Origin: an uncultured Actinomycetes bacterium
GTDB taxonomy: Bacteria; Actinomycetota; Actinomycetes; Mycobacteriales; Mycobacteriaceae
Direction: 5' to 3'
DNA: 64,000 nucleotides
Assembly (NCBI GenBank): GCA_903884065.1
Contig: CAISDL010000084.1
Coordinates: 1 to 64,000, forward strand
Positions 1 through 8,916 of this stretch are shown piece by piece (position 1 is the first letter of the stretch; each line of letters starts with the position of its first letter). The notes under the pieces are model-generated. The model saw only the letters and a list, made by a program, of their open reading frames with translations, had not been told where the DNA came from and searched no databases. A program made the translations under genes and the position numbers.

Positions 1-531
1 ATGCAGCCGGTCTCGGTGCATGGGCTGTCGGAGAGCACAGCCCGAAACCAGGTGTCCGGAATGCTTGTCCACCTACAGACCGACATCGCAGACCCGGTCG
101 AGCGGCTGAAGGCCGTCGCCGAAGCCAATCGCATTGCCAAAGAACAGGTTTCAGCGATCAGCCCGACGCTGTTGGAGGATTTCGGCGAGACGGTCGGTGC
201 GGTACTGCTGGGTATCGCGACGCGGGTTTACGCCCGTCTGACCAAGTTCCGACCGATGTACAACGTCATCCTGTCCAACGTTCCAGGCCCTGATTCGGGG
301 CGGTACTTCCTCGGTGCCGAAATCAACGCGGCATACCCGTTCGGGCCCATTCTTCTCGGTGCCGGGCTCAACTTCACACTGTGGTCGATGAACGGATATC
401 TCCACATGGGGCTCATCTCGTGCCCAAGTCTGATCCCCAACCTGTCCGATCTGGCCGAGGGTGTCACCGCTGGACTGGACGAGTTCATGGCCGAGATCGG
501 CGGACAATCAACAGCTTCCGCCGCGATCTGA
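1..531 (+). CDS. WS/DGAT-type O-acyltransferase, C-terminal part (5' end outside window)
   Basis: The last 176 residues of a wax ester synthase/diacylglycerol acyltransferase-like protein. The segment NVILSNVPGP followed by an AAYPFGPI block and a GLNFTLWS block is typical of the C-terminal half of this family (DUF1298 region). The N-terminal half with the HHxxxDG catalytic motif must lie before base 1, so the ATG at base 1 is probably internal. Members esterify acyl-CoA to alcohols or diacylglycerol at the inner membrane or on lipid droplets. It is convergent with the papA5-like gene, with 4 bases between the two stops. Its nearness to a lipid biosynthesis block is suggestive, but a shared pathway is inference. 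Confidence 0.75.
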   Translation: MQPVSVHGLSESTARNQVSGMLVHLQTDIADPVERLKAVAEANRIAKEQVSAISPTLLEDFGETVGAVLLGIATRVYARLTKFRPMYNVILSNVPGPDSGRYFLGAEINAAYPFGPILLGAGLNFTLWSMNGYLHMGLISCPSLIPNLSDLAEGVTAGLDEFMAEIGGQSTASAAI

Positions 532-535
532 CGCA

Positions 536-1786
536 CTACTCCGTCCCACATCCGTACTTCAAAGGCACATCGGCCAGCAGTTTGTGGATCTCCGCGACAT
601 AGCGCTCGGGTTCCGGTCCGTGGCTGTGATAGCTGACCATCAACTGCCCGTTGTAGGTACCGGCCGAATACATGTCGACTCCCGCCGATGTCGACGCGAA
701 CAGCAAATCGAGGTTGTACTGCTCAACCACCAGGTCGGGCGGAGTGCGCAGCGGGGGCAGTTTCCCGCCGTCCGTCGCCATCACGATGTCGGGCAGTCCA
801 GGCGGGTTTCCCTGGTATTCCAGGCCGAAGTGCAGAAACGACTGTTGGATCACGCCTTCAGCCAGATCAGCGCGAAACGCCTCGACGATGTCGCGGGCCA
901 GGTCCAAGACGCCGGTGTCCGAACGGATCTCGGCCAGGTACATCGCCATCCCCACCGGGTTGGTGGCCTCGGTGGCACCGACCGGCGGGGTTAGGCGGAA
1001 GCGCAGATCGACCGGGTAGATGTAGGGGATCGGAAGGTGTGGAGTCTCCCGAATCTTCCACTCGGCCAGCAGAATCGACGCGGCGGTCACGGCGTTGAGA
1101 CTGACCCGTTGATCGGCACAGATGTCGGCCAGGGCCTGGGTCTCTTCGCGGGAGAGTCGACAGCAGGCCACCGGCACCAGAACCGACTGGGGGCCAACCC
1201 GTCCGGTGTTCCGCCTGGAGGGAGGCAGCTCATAGGCGAACATCGCCGGCAAGTAGCGCTCCAGGCCAAACCGCTGAAGTTTGACGATGCCACGCTCGGC
1301 AAGCACCGCCTCCAACGACTCCGGGACGGGCTCAGTCTTGACCGGCCCGACTCCGGCGCCGGTGACGATGTCGGTGTACCAGCCGAACAGCTTCTCCAGC
1401 AAGGCGAACGAGTGGTGCGCGTCGGACAGCGCATGGTTTGTGTAAAGGCTGAGTTCGGACCGCTCCTCGCCTGTTCTGAGTCGCAGGTTGATCAGTGCCT
1501 CGGACTGGTTCGGCAGCCGCCCGGTGGACGGGTCGCCGATCTTCTCGAGCCATATTCCTTCATGCTCGTACTCACCGACCATAATCCGGTGCTTGCCGTC
1601 GGCGCCCCGCTCGAGGTGACCGGCATGGGCGGGGTGTACTCGCAACAGTGTCTCGAATGCATCCGCCATCGCGCCCACGTCCACCGGACCGCGCAGAGTG
1701 ACGGTGAGACAGATGAAGCTCTCGGCTTTCGCGTAGAACTCCTCGCTCGGCGAAAGACTGCGGATCGGCGTTGCGCCAAACACCAT
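536..1786 (-). CDS. papA5: PapA5-like polyketide-associated acyltransferase
   Basis: A 416-residue protein close in length to PapA5 of M. tuberculosis (about 420). PapA5 esterifies the two hydroxyls of phthiocerol with mycocerosic acids taken directly from the Mas ACP. The catalytic motif is visible as NHALSDAHH, the HxxxD form used by the condensation/BAHD-like acyltransferase superfamily, about 120 residues from the start. Later blocks such as PYIYPVDLR and VEQYNLDLLF fit the second half of the fold. The gene is last in the minus-strand block after drrC, as in the DIM locus. No mas gene is present nearby, so the acyl donor here is unknown. It could equally be another Pap acyltransferase; the position supports PapA5. 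Confidence 0.8.
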   Translation of the reverse strand: MVFGATPIRSLSPSEEFYAKAESFICLTVTLRGPVDVGAMADAFETLLRVHPAHAGHLERGADGKHRIMVGEYEHEGIWLEKIGDPSTGRLPNQSEALINLRLRTGEERSELSLYTNHALSDAHHSFALLEKLFGWYTDIVTGAGVGPVKTEPVPESLEAVLAERGIVKLQRFGLERYLPAMFAYELPPSRRNTGRVGPQSVLVPVACCRLSREETQALADICADQRVSLNAVTAASILLAEWKIRETPHLPIPYIYPVDLRFRLTPPVGATEATNPVGMAMYLAEIRSDTGVLDLARDIVEAFRADLAEGVIQQSFLHFGLEYQGNPPGLPDIVMATDGGKLPPLRTPPDLVVEQYNLDLLFASTSAGVDMYSAGTYNGQLMVSYHSHGPEPERYVAEIHKLLADVPLKYGCGTE

Positions 1787-1815
1787 TGACTACCTTCCTT
1801 TCGACATCGCGGCGA

Positions 1816-2625
1816 CTACCGACTGGTGCTCGCCCTGCGATAGCCCACAATGATCGGCAGCAGGCATACCGCGAGGATTCCCGCACACCACAGCATTGTG
1901 TTGATCAACGGAGACAGCACGGGCCCACCGACCGATAGTCCGCGCATCGCATCGACGGCCTGGGACATCGGCTGGTAGCGCACCGCGGGCTGGACCCAGT
2001 CCGGGTAGAGGTCCACCGGTATGAAACCGGTGCAGAAGTTGGCGCCCAGGATGATGACGGGTTGCAAGGCCTCCACCATGACGGACTTGGGCCAGGACAG
2101 CGCAATCGCCGTCGCCAGCGCGGCGAATGCCACCCCGAAGATCACCGGGATCGCCACCCACAGCACTGCGGCGGCCGCCCCGTGGTGGAAGCGGAACCCG
2201 AGAATCATGCCGATGCCAAGGATGACCAGCGTCGTCACGAGCAGCCGCACGATCTCGGCGACGAGACGGGACAACATCGCCGCCCCGCGGTGTATCGGCA
2301 TGGCCCACAGCCGACCCAGGAATCCGTCGAACCGCTCGGCGCTGATCCCCACCATCCCCGTCGTCGAGCCTGTCATCGTCGCCAGTAGCGCTACCAGGGC
2401 CACGCTGCGGTAAAGGGCATTCTCGCCGGTGGCGTCCGTGATCGATTGGCCGAAGACGTAATGCAGCGTCAGCAGGAATGCGACCGGCAGCAGCACAGCG
2501 TGGACGAGCGTCATGGGGGTGCGGGCCGACCGGAGCAACAGCCGGCGGGCGAGTACCACCGTTTGCGACAGCAGGTCGGCCGGCGAATTCCCCAGCACGC
2601 CGGCCGGGGCGTCGATAACAGCCAT
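1816..2625 (-). CDS. drrC: DrrC-like ABC-2 type lipid exporter permease
   Basis: A 269-residue membrane protein with about six hydrophobic segments and the ABC-2 permease layout (LLLRSARTP, FLLTLHYVFGQS, then a GFIPVDLYPDWVQ block before the last pair of segments). In DIM-producing mycobacteria DrrABC exports the finished lipid. I chose the ATG at 2625 because its TGATG overlap with the drrB stop is typical of coupling; a longer reading frame reaches 2691 but runs inside drrB. The length matches DrrC (about 276). It is followed after a short gap by the papA5-like gene. Confidence 0.8.
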   Translation of the reverse strand: MAVIDAPAGVLGNSPADLLSQTVVLARRLLLRSARTPMTLVHAVLLPVAFLLTLHYVFGQSITDATGENALYRSVALVALLATMTGSTTGMVGISAERFDGFLGRLWAMPIHRGAAMLSRLVAEIVRLLVTTLVILGIGMILGFRFHHGAAAAVLWVAIPVIFGVAFAALATAIALSWPKSVMVEALQPVIILGANFCTGFIPVDLYPDWVQPAVRYQPMSQAVDAMRGLSVGGPVLSPLINTMLWCAGILAVCLLPIIVGYRRASTSR

Positions 2626-3437
2626 CAGCTTCTCCCCCGGTAAACCACGACCGCCGACGGCAGGGTGACCGCAATGATGCCGATCAACCACGCCAATGCC
2701 GGCCAGATCACCGACCAGGTGACCGGAGGTACCTGGTCACCGGAGTCACCGGCGAGCGCCCGCATGGCGTACACCAGCCTGGAGATCGGCTGGTTCTCGA
2801 CGATCGGCTGCAGCCATCCCGGGAAGCGATGCAGCGGTTGGACTCCCACCGAGAGAAACCCAAAGATCAGCTGCGGCAGCAAGAGCCATTGGGCGGTGGC
2901 TGCAGGATCCCGCGATTTCGTTCCGAGGGTGTCGCCCACGAGAGCGAGGGCCAGCCCGGTGAGTAGCGTCAGCAGACAGAATGCCGTCGCGTACAACGAA
3001 CCCCGGTGAAAGCGGAAGCCGATGACGAATCCACATGCCAGCGCGACGATAAGTCCGATCACACAGCGGTAGACGCTCGCCGTTATCCGCGCCGCCAACG
3101 GCATCAGCGATGGGATCGGCAAGGATTGGAAACGTCGGTTGATGCCCTGTACCGAGTCGTTCGCCGCTCTGAATGCGGTGGAGATCGAGGCGAATGAGAT
3201 GGCCTGCAGCACAATCAGCGGAACGATGTACTGCGCGTAGCTGCTCATGCCGAGGTCGGGACGATTCATCAGCCGGTTCAGCGGGATGTAGAGGCCGGCG
3301 GTCGCCGCCACCGAGACCGCCACGCCCACAACCACTTCGCCGTTGCGCAGGGTGGGAGCGATCAGGCGTTTCGTCAGAACTCGCCACTGCTGCAACCCGG
3401 ACGGAACGGGTTGCTCGGCCATCAGCAAAGCGGTCAC
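2625..3437 (-). CDS. drrB: DrrB-like ABC-2 type lipid exporter permease
   Basis: A 270-residue integral membrane protein, the second permease subunit of a daunorubicin-resistance-type ABC exporter. It has an N-terminal cytoplasmic stretch (WRVLTKRLI), about six hydrophobic helices, and the conserved GVQPLHRFPGWLQP loop that pairs with the matching loop in drrC. The start is a GTG overlapping the drrA stop as GTGA, and its own stop overlaps drrC as TGATG, so drrA, drrB and drrC are translationally coupled. A second possible start is the ATG six codons downstream. Confidence 0.8.
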   Translation of the reverse strand: MTALLMAEQPVPSGLQQWRVLTKRLIAPTLRNGEVVVGVAVSVAATAGLYIPLNRLMNRPDLGMSSYAQYIVPLIVLQAISFASISTAFRAANDSVQGINRRFQSLPIPSLMPLAARITASVYRCVIGLIVALACGFVIGFRFHRGSLYATAFCLLTLLTGLALALVGDTLGTKSRDPAATAQWLLLPQLIFGFLSVGVQPLHRFPGWLQPIVENQPISRLVYAMRALAGDSGDQVPPVTWSVIWPALAWLIGIIAVTLPSAVVVYRGRS

Positions 3438-4441
3438 GAGAAGACTTCGCCGGGCGCAAAGTCCGCCTCGAGATCGCTGACGGCCGATCCGGTCAGTGAG
3501 AGGAAGACGTCGTCCAGCGACGGCCTGCGCAGTGCGATGTCGGCCAGCGCGATGTTCGCCGCGTCCAACCGCGCCAGCGCGGCGCTCAATGTGCCCGGCC
3601 CATCAGGGGCGGGCAGACTCACGCGATCGGACTCCGGGGTGATCGCGACTCGGCTGGTCTCCGGCAGCAGTGAACCGAGCGCCGCCACGACGGCGTTGAG
3701 GTCCGCCGGATCTCGCGGCACGATCTCGCACACGGTGCCACCGGTGCGCTCCTTGAGTTCGTCGGCGGTTCCCTGCGCGACGATGGTGCCACGATCGACC
3801 ACGATGATCCGGTCGCTGAGCGCGTCGGCCTCTTCGAGGTACTGCGTGGTCAACAGCGTCGCGATGCCGGCATCTTTGAAGGTGGTGACCAGTGCCCAGA
3901 TCGCTTGTCGGCTACGCGGATCCAGCCCGGTGGTCGGTTCGTCAAGGAACACCACCTCCGGCCGTACGACCAGCCCGCAGGCGATGTCGACACGGCGCCG
4001 CATACCGCCTGAGTAGGTGGCGACTCGGCGGTTGCCCGCGTATTCCAGGTCGAATTCGCGCAGCAGTTCGCGCGCCCGCGCCCGGGCAGCGTTCGCCTTC
4101 AGGCCGCGCAACTGGGCGAACATCACCAGGTTCTCGTATCCGGTGAGCATCTCGTCGAGTGCCACGTGCTGGCCGGTCAGCATGATCGAGCGGCGCACCA
4201 TCCCGGCGTCGGTCACGACGTTGTGGCCGGCCACCCATGCGTTGCCCCGATCCGGCCTGGTCAGCGTCGACAGGATCTCCACGGTGGTCGTCTTGCCCGC
4301 ACCGTTGGGTCCGAGCAGTGCGACCACCTCTCCGCGGGCCACCTGAAAGGAGATGTCTCGCAGTGCGGCAACCGAACCGAACGACTTGCCGATGCCTTCG
4401 ACATCGACACCGAATTCCCGGACTTCTAGCGGCTGTGACAT
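3434..4441 (-). CDS. drrA: DrrA-like ABC exporter ATPase
   Basis: A 335-residue nucleotide-binding subunit, close to DrrA of the DIM locus (about 331). Visible motifs are Walker A GPNGAGKTT, the ABC signature YSGGM followed by RRR, and Walker B VVFLDEP, with the switch-region TTQYLEEAD. The C-terminal extension after the ABC core (RRPSLDDVFLSLTG) is the mark of the DrrA subfamily. It would power export of the lipid made by the two upstream PKS proteins. It starts 11 bases after the PpsE-like stop and belongs to the same transcription unit. Confidence 0.88.
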   Translation of the reverse strand: MSQPLEVREFGVDVEGIGKSFGSVAALRDISFQVARGEVVALLGPNGAGKTTTVEILSTLTRPDRGNAWVAGHNVVTDAGMVRRSIMLTGQHVALDEMLTGYENLVMFAQLRGLKANAARARARELLREFDLEYAGNRRVATYSGGMRRRVDIACGLVVRPEVVFLDEPTTGLDPRSRQAIWALVTTFKDAGIATLLTTQYLEEADALSDRIIVVDRGTIVAQGTADELKERTGGTVCEIVPRDPADLNAVVAALGSLLPETSRVAITPESDRVSLPAPDGPGTLSAALARLDAANIALADIALRRPSLDDVFLSLTGSAVSDLEADFAPGEVFS

Positions 4442-4452
4442 CGCTTCGCTAC

Positions 4453-7400
4453 CTACTCATCGTCGTCTAGTGCCGCTGCCGACAGGTCGATCATGGTGAA
4501 GTCCTCGTCGTCGGCCTCGTCGTCGTCACCGGCCGCGTCACCGAGGAGCGCCTCACCGATCACCTGCATCAGGATGGCCGGAAATTGTTCTGCCAATGCG
4601 TCGATGGTGCCACGTGGTACCCGCCGGCTGTCGTACCACCAGTCCAGATGCAGCACACCCTGGTGGCGGTACGCCCGCAATTCGACGGGATGGCCCAACC
4701 CGGACAGCGTCTCTCGCACGGTCAGTTCGCTGTCGCTGTCGAACCGCACCGGCGCGTCAGTGTCCTGCCACTCGGGGATCATCCCGAGGTAGCCGACGAA
4801 GACATCCGCGGTGCCGGCAGCTCCCAGCAACCCGGCGGCCGGGGCGTGCAGATACCGCAGGAGCCCGTAGCCGATCCCGTGATGCGGTACGTCCTTCACA
4901 GTCCGGCTGATCCCGGCCAGCAACTCGGCCGCAGGCCCTGTCGTGCAGGCCAGCGCCACCGGATAGATCGTGGAGAACCAGCCGATCGTTCGGTGGAAGT
5001 CGACATCCGGGCGCAGAACCGATCGCCCGGAACCGAGGAGGTCCACCGCGAGGACACCCTCGCCGGTGATACCCGCGACGCAGCGCGCCAACGCGGCCAA
5101 CAGAATCTCTTCGGTCGAGGCCTGCAATATCCGGCGAGCGTTGTCGGTCTGCGACGTCTGCTCGGGTGTCAATGCGGTCGCCACTCTGACGAGGTCGTCG
5201 GCTCCCGGACCGCCGGCGACCCCAGTGGCATCGGCGCCGGTCAGTCGAACCGTCGCCGCTGCCTCATGGTCGATCCAGTAGCCCAGCTCGTCGAGCACTG
5301 CCGGGTGGGCGGCCAGCGCGGCGCAGCGGCGCGACCACTCCCGCCAGCTCGTGGTGGCCGGTTCCAAGGCGATCTCGCCACCGCCGAGCCGCTGCCCGAA
5401 CGCCGTCAGCAAGTCTGTCACCAGCACCTCGCGCGACATCGGGTCGTCGACCATCGCGTGCACAGTCAGCACCAGGAACCGAGGTGCCGCCTGGGAGTCG
5501 ACCACGAAGGTCGCCGTCAGGGGCGAGTCAACCAACTCCGGTTCCGCCATGGCTTCGGAGACGATTGTCTCCAACGCCTTTCGCTCCTGCGGTGTGCCCG
5601 CTTCGGCATCAGCGGGCAGTGCCCGCTCGATCAGACCTGTGAAATCGCCGGGTTCGCCGATGTGCTGCTGCCACATCCCCGCCCGGTTGACGACCCGCAT
5701 CCGTAGCGCGTCGTGGTGGTTGACCAGAGCGGTCAGCACGGATCGAACGTCGTCGGCACTCACCCGGGAGTCGATGCCCAGTACCAGCGGCACCCGCCAG
5801 CGTCCCGGCTGCGCCAATCCGCTGTCGAGGAACCGCAGAATGTTCGGCGGCACAGCCACATTCGATTCTCCGCTGTCCTGACTCGCCAGGCCACCGGACG
5901 CTTGCCGCGCGACCAGGGCGTCCGCCAGTGCGGTCAGGGTGCCGTGATCGTAGAGATCTTGCGGGGTGAGTTCCACGCCTTCGTGGGAGGCGGTCATCGC
6001 GACGCCGATCGCCACCAGCGAGTCGCCGCCGATCTCGAAGAAGTTGTCCTTCGGGTCAACCGATTCCACTCCGAGGCAACTGGACCAGATTCGCTGCAGG
6101 GTGTTCCGCATCTGCGCGCGGGCGTCCAGGGGGGCGCCATCGGAGGCACTGGCTGACTGACCATTCGCCGCGGTGGCCCCGTTCCCGATCGCCGCGCCGG
6201 GCCGGCGCGCACGCGTTTCGTCGGGTTCGATCCAAAAGCGTGTGCGGGCAAAGGGATAGCCGGGCAGAGTGACCCGTTGCGGGTGCTCGCCCTGTAACGA
6301 CGTCCAGTCCACATCCACACCGGCCGACCACAGCTGTCCGAGCGCGAGCAAGAACGTGTCCCGGTCGTCGCGGCCCTGGAGGGGATGGCGCATCAGGCGC
6401 ACCGCCCGGTGGGTTTCCGACCAGCCGGGCATGCGCAGGGCCGAGCCGGTCAAGCTACCGCCGGGGCCCACCTCGACGAGCACCCGGAGTGGGTCCTCGA
6501 GCAGTGTCGCGAGTTCGTCGGCGAAGCGCACGGTCGAGCGGATCTGCCTGGCCCAGCGATTCGGATCGGTAGCCTCCTCGTCGGTCATCCAGGTGCCGGT
6601 CACGTTGGACAACATCGGGATCCGGGGGGCACGCAGCGTCAGGGTCGACAGGTACTCGGCGAACGGCGCGACGACGCTGTCCATCGACTGTGAATGGAAG
6701 CCGTGCGACGTACGCACCCGCCGGGCCAGGATGCCGGCGGCGGCGAGGCGGTTGGTGAGATCGCGGATGGCTTCTCCGGGTCCGGCGACCACGCAACTGC
6801 CGAACTCGTTGACGGCGGCCACGTCGACGTCGGGCGTCAGGTGATCGGCGATGTCCTCCGCACTTGCCGCTACGGCCACCATGGCGCCCGCCGGTGCGGC
6901 GTGCATCAGGCGCGCCCGCAACGCGACGACTTTGATCGCCGACTCCAGATCGAAGACCTCGGCGACGGTGGCGGCGACCAGCTCTCCGATGCTGTGCCCG
7001 GCCAGCGCAGCCGGGCGGACGCCCTGCGCCAGAAGCAACTGCGCCAGGGCGTACTCGACCGCGAACAGAGCGGGCTGAGCCAGGTCGGTGGATTCCAGGC
7101 CGACGCCGTCGTCACCGAAAACCTCCGCGGCCAGATCGATGCCCAGTTCCGCTGCGAAGCCCTTGGCGCATCGGTCGAAGGCCTCCCGAAAGACCGGCTC
7201 GGTGCGATGCAGGCCGCGGGCCATGCCGGCGTGCTGAGATCCCTGCCCGGGAAACAGCAGCGCCACCCGCTGCGCGCCCGACGTCGCACCCGGCGGGCAG
7301 TGCCCGATGGAAACATTGGGATTCTCGTCGGCGGTCAGCACGGCGCAGGCGTCGGCCCGGTCGGCGACGACGGCGGCCAGGCGTACCTCGTGTGTCCGCC

Positions 7401-8916
7401 GCCCCGCGAGGGTGAACGCCACGTCGGCAAGAGACACGTCCTCGTCGCGAGCAAGTGCCGCGGCAAGCGCTGCTTTGCCCAACTCCAAGGACTCCGGGGT
7501 GCGCGCGGACAGCAGGAGAACCTGCGGGCCGCCGGGCGCCCCGGACGTCGTCGGGGTGGAGGCGGTGCGGGGAGCTTCCTCGACGATGGCGTGCACGTTG
7601 GTGCCGCCCACGCCGAAGGAGCTGACCCCGGCTCGACGGGGGGTGTCCGACTCCCATGTCTGGTAGGCGCTGGACACCACGAACGGCGTGTCCTCAAGGT
7701 GCAGTTCAGGATTGGGCGCGGTGAAGTTCACCGTCCCGGGGATTGCCTTGTTCTTCAGGCACAGGATCGCCTTGACCAGCCCGGTCACCCCGGACGCCGC
7801 ATCGAGGTGGCCGATGTTGGACTTCACCGAGCCCAGAACACAAGGGCGGGAGCGTTTCTCGTCGGAGACCTCGAACGCCTGCCGAAGCGATTCGATCTCG
7901 ATGGGGTCACCCAGCGGGGTACCCGTTCCGTGCGTCTCGACGAAATCGATGGTCGAGGAGTCGACGTCGGCGACCGCATGCGCCTCGGCGATGACCTCAG
8001 CCTGGCCTGCGACGGCCGGTGCGGCGTAGGTCATCTTCATCGAGCCGTCGTTGTTGACGGCCGAGCCGCGGATCACCGCGTGAATCCGGTCGCCGTCCTC
8101 CAACGCCGTTCGCAACGGCTTGAGGATCAGCGCCGCCACCCCGCTGCCGAAGATGGTCCCATCGGAATCGGCATCGAACGGCCGGCAGTGACCCGAGGGC
8201 GACACCATGGCCCCCGGCTCGTAGGTGTAGCCGACACGATGAGGCACCCGGATCGCCGCCGCGCCGGCCAGCGCCATCTCGCACTCCCGGGCGAGCAGGC
8301 TCTGGCAGGCCAGGTGCACGGCGACCAGCGATGACGAGCACGCGGTCTGGACCGACATGCTGGGCCCGCGCAGGTTCAACTCATGCGAGGTCCGCGTCGC
8401 GATGTAGTCCTTGTCGTTGAGCAGGACCAGATTGAACATCTCGACGGTGATGCCCTCGCCGACCAGCGTCTTGGTATCGCGATGCGACATCAGGTTGTCA
8501 AAGAGATATCCGCTCGCGGTGCTGCTGGCGAAGACGCCGATCGCCCCGTCGAAGGTGGCGGGGTCGTACCCGGAGTCCTCGAGGGCGTGCGAGGCGGTCT
8601 GCAGGAACAGCCGCTGCTGCGGATCCATCATCCGCGCGGTGTAGGGATTCATCCCGAAGTAATCGGCGTCGAACTCGTCGATCCCGTTGAGCAGGGCCGC
8701 ACGCCGAACGTATGCGGGATCGGCCAGGGTCTTGGCGCTGACCCCGGCGGCGCTGAGTTGCTCCTCGGAGAGAGTGGTGACCGACTCCTCCCCGCGGCAC
8801 AGGTTGTCCCAGAACTCCGACACCGAATCCGCGCCGGGAAACCGGCCGGCCATTCCGATGACGGCTATCGCGTTGGGCGGGAAGTCATTCGCGGTTGCGG
8901 CGCTGTCGATGCTCAC
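4453..8916 (-). CDS. PpsE-like type I polyketide synthase (KS-AT-ACP-condensation-like)
   Basis: A 1487-residue synthase, almost exactly the size of PpsE (about 1488) and with its unusual architecture. KS lies at about 15-440 (active Cys in QTACSSS at 193, His in VETHGTGTP and in NIGHLDAASG). AT is at about 540-860 (LLFPGQGSQ, GHSIGE, and HGFHS, a malonyl-type specificity motif). ACP carries NFFEIGGDSL. The C-terminal 400 residues resemble a nonribosomal condensation domain with a degenerate motif (VHAMVDD in place of HHxxxDG). There is no KR, DH or ER, so its extension should leave a beta-keto group. The start is a GTG overlapping the upstream PKS stop (GTGA), which implies tight coupling. 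In DIM synthesis PpsE performs the last extension before TesA-assisted release. Confidence 0.85.
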   Translation of the reverse strand: MSIDSAATANDFPPNAIAVIGMAGRFPGADSVSEFWDNLCRGEESVTTLSEEQLSAAGVSAKTLADPAYVRRAALLNGIDEFDADYFGMNPYTARMMDPQQRLFLQTASHALEDSGYDPATFDGAIGVFASSTASGYLFDNLMSHRDTKTLVGEGITVEMFNLVLLNDKDYIATRTSHELNLRGPSMSVQTACSSSLVAVHLACQSLLARECEMALAGAAAIRVPHRVGYTYEPGAMVSPSGHCRPFDADSDGTIFGSGVAALILKPLRTALEDGDRIHAVIRGSAVNNDGSMKMTYAAPAVAGQAEVIAEAHAVADVDSSTIDFVETHGTGTPLGDPIEIESLRQAFEVSDEKRSRPCVLGSVKSNIGHLDAASGVTGLVKAILCLKNKAIPGTVNFTAPNPELHLEDTPFVVSSAYQTWESDTPRRAGVSSFGVGGTNVHAIVEEAPRTASTPTTSGAPGGPQVLLLSARTPESLELGKAALAAALARDEDVSLADVAFTLAGRRTHEVRLAAVVADRADACAVLTADENPNVSIGHCPPGATSGAQRVALLFPGQGSQHAGMARGLHRTEPVFREAFDRCAKGFAAELGIDLAAEVFGDDGVGLESTDLAQPALFAVEYALAQLLLAQGVRPAALAGHSIGELVAATVAEVFDLESAIKVVALRARLMHAAPAGAMVAVAASAEDIADHLTPDVDVAAVNEFGSCVVAGPGEAIRDLTNRLAAAGILARRVRTSHGFHSQSMDSVVAPFAEYLSTLTLRAPRIPMLSNVTGTWMTDEEATDPNRWARQIRSTVRFADELATLLEDPLRVLVEVGPGGSLTGSALRMPGWSETHRAVRLMRHPLQGRDDRDTFLLALGQLWSAGVDVDWTSLQGEHPQRVTLPGYPFARTRFWIEPDETRARRPGAAIGNGATAANGQSASASDGAPLDARAQMRNTLQRIWSSCLGVESVDPKDNFFEIGGDSLVAIGVAMTASHEGVELTPQDLYDHGTLTALADALVARQASGGLASQDSGESNVAVPPNILRFLDSGLAQPGRWRVPLVLGIDSRVSADDVRSVLTALVNHHDALRMRVVNRAGMWQQHIGEPGDFTGLIERALPADAEAGTPQERKALETIVSEAMAEPELVDSPLTATFVVDSQAAPRFLVLTVHAMVDDPMSREVLVTDLLTAFGQRLGGGEIALEPATTSWREWSRRCAALAAHPAVLDELGYWIDHEAAATVRLTGADATGVAGGPGADDLVRVATALTPEQTSQTDNARRILQASTEEILLAALARCVAGITGEGVLAVDLLGSGRSVLRPDVDFHRTIGWFSTIYPVALACTTGPAAELLAGISRTVKDVPHHGIGYGLLRYLHAPAAGLLGAAGTADVFVGYLGMIPEWQDTDAPVRFDSDSELTVRETLSGLGHPVELRAYRHQGVLHLDWWYDSRRVPRGTIDALAEQFPAILMQVIGEALLGDAAGDDDEADDEDFTMIDLSAAALDDDE

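Noticed and set aside
6694..8334. A 546-codon plus-strand open frame
   Set aside because: It is antisense to the PpsE-like KS and AT domains, whose motifs are intact on the other strand.
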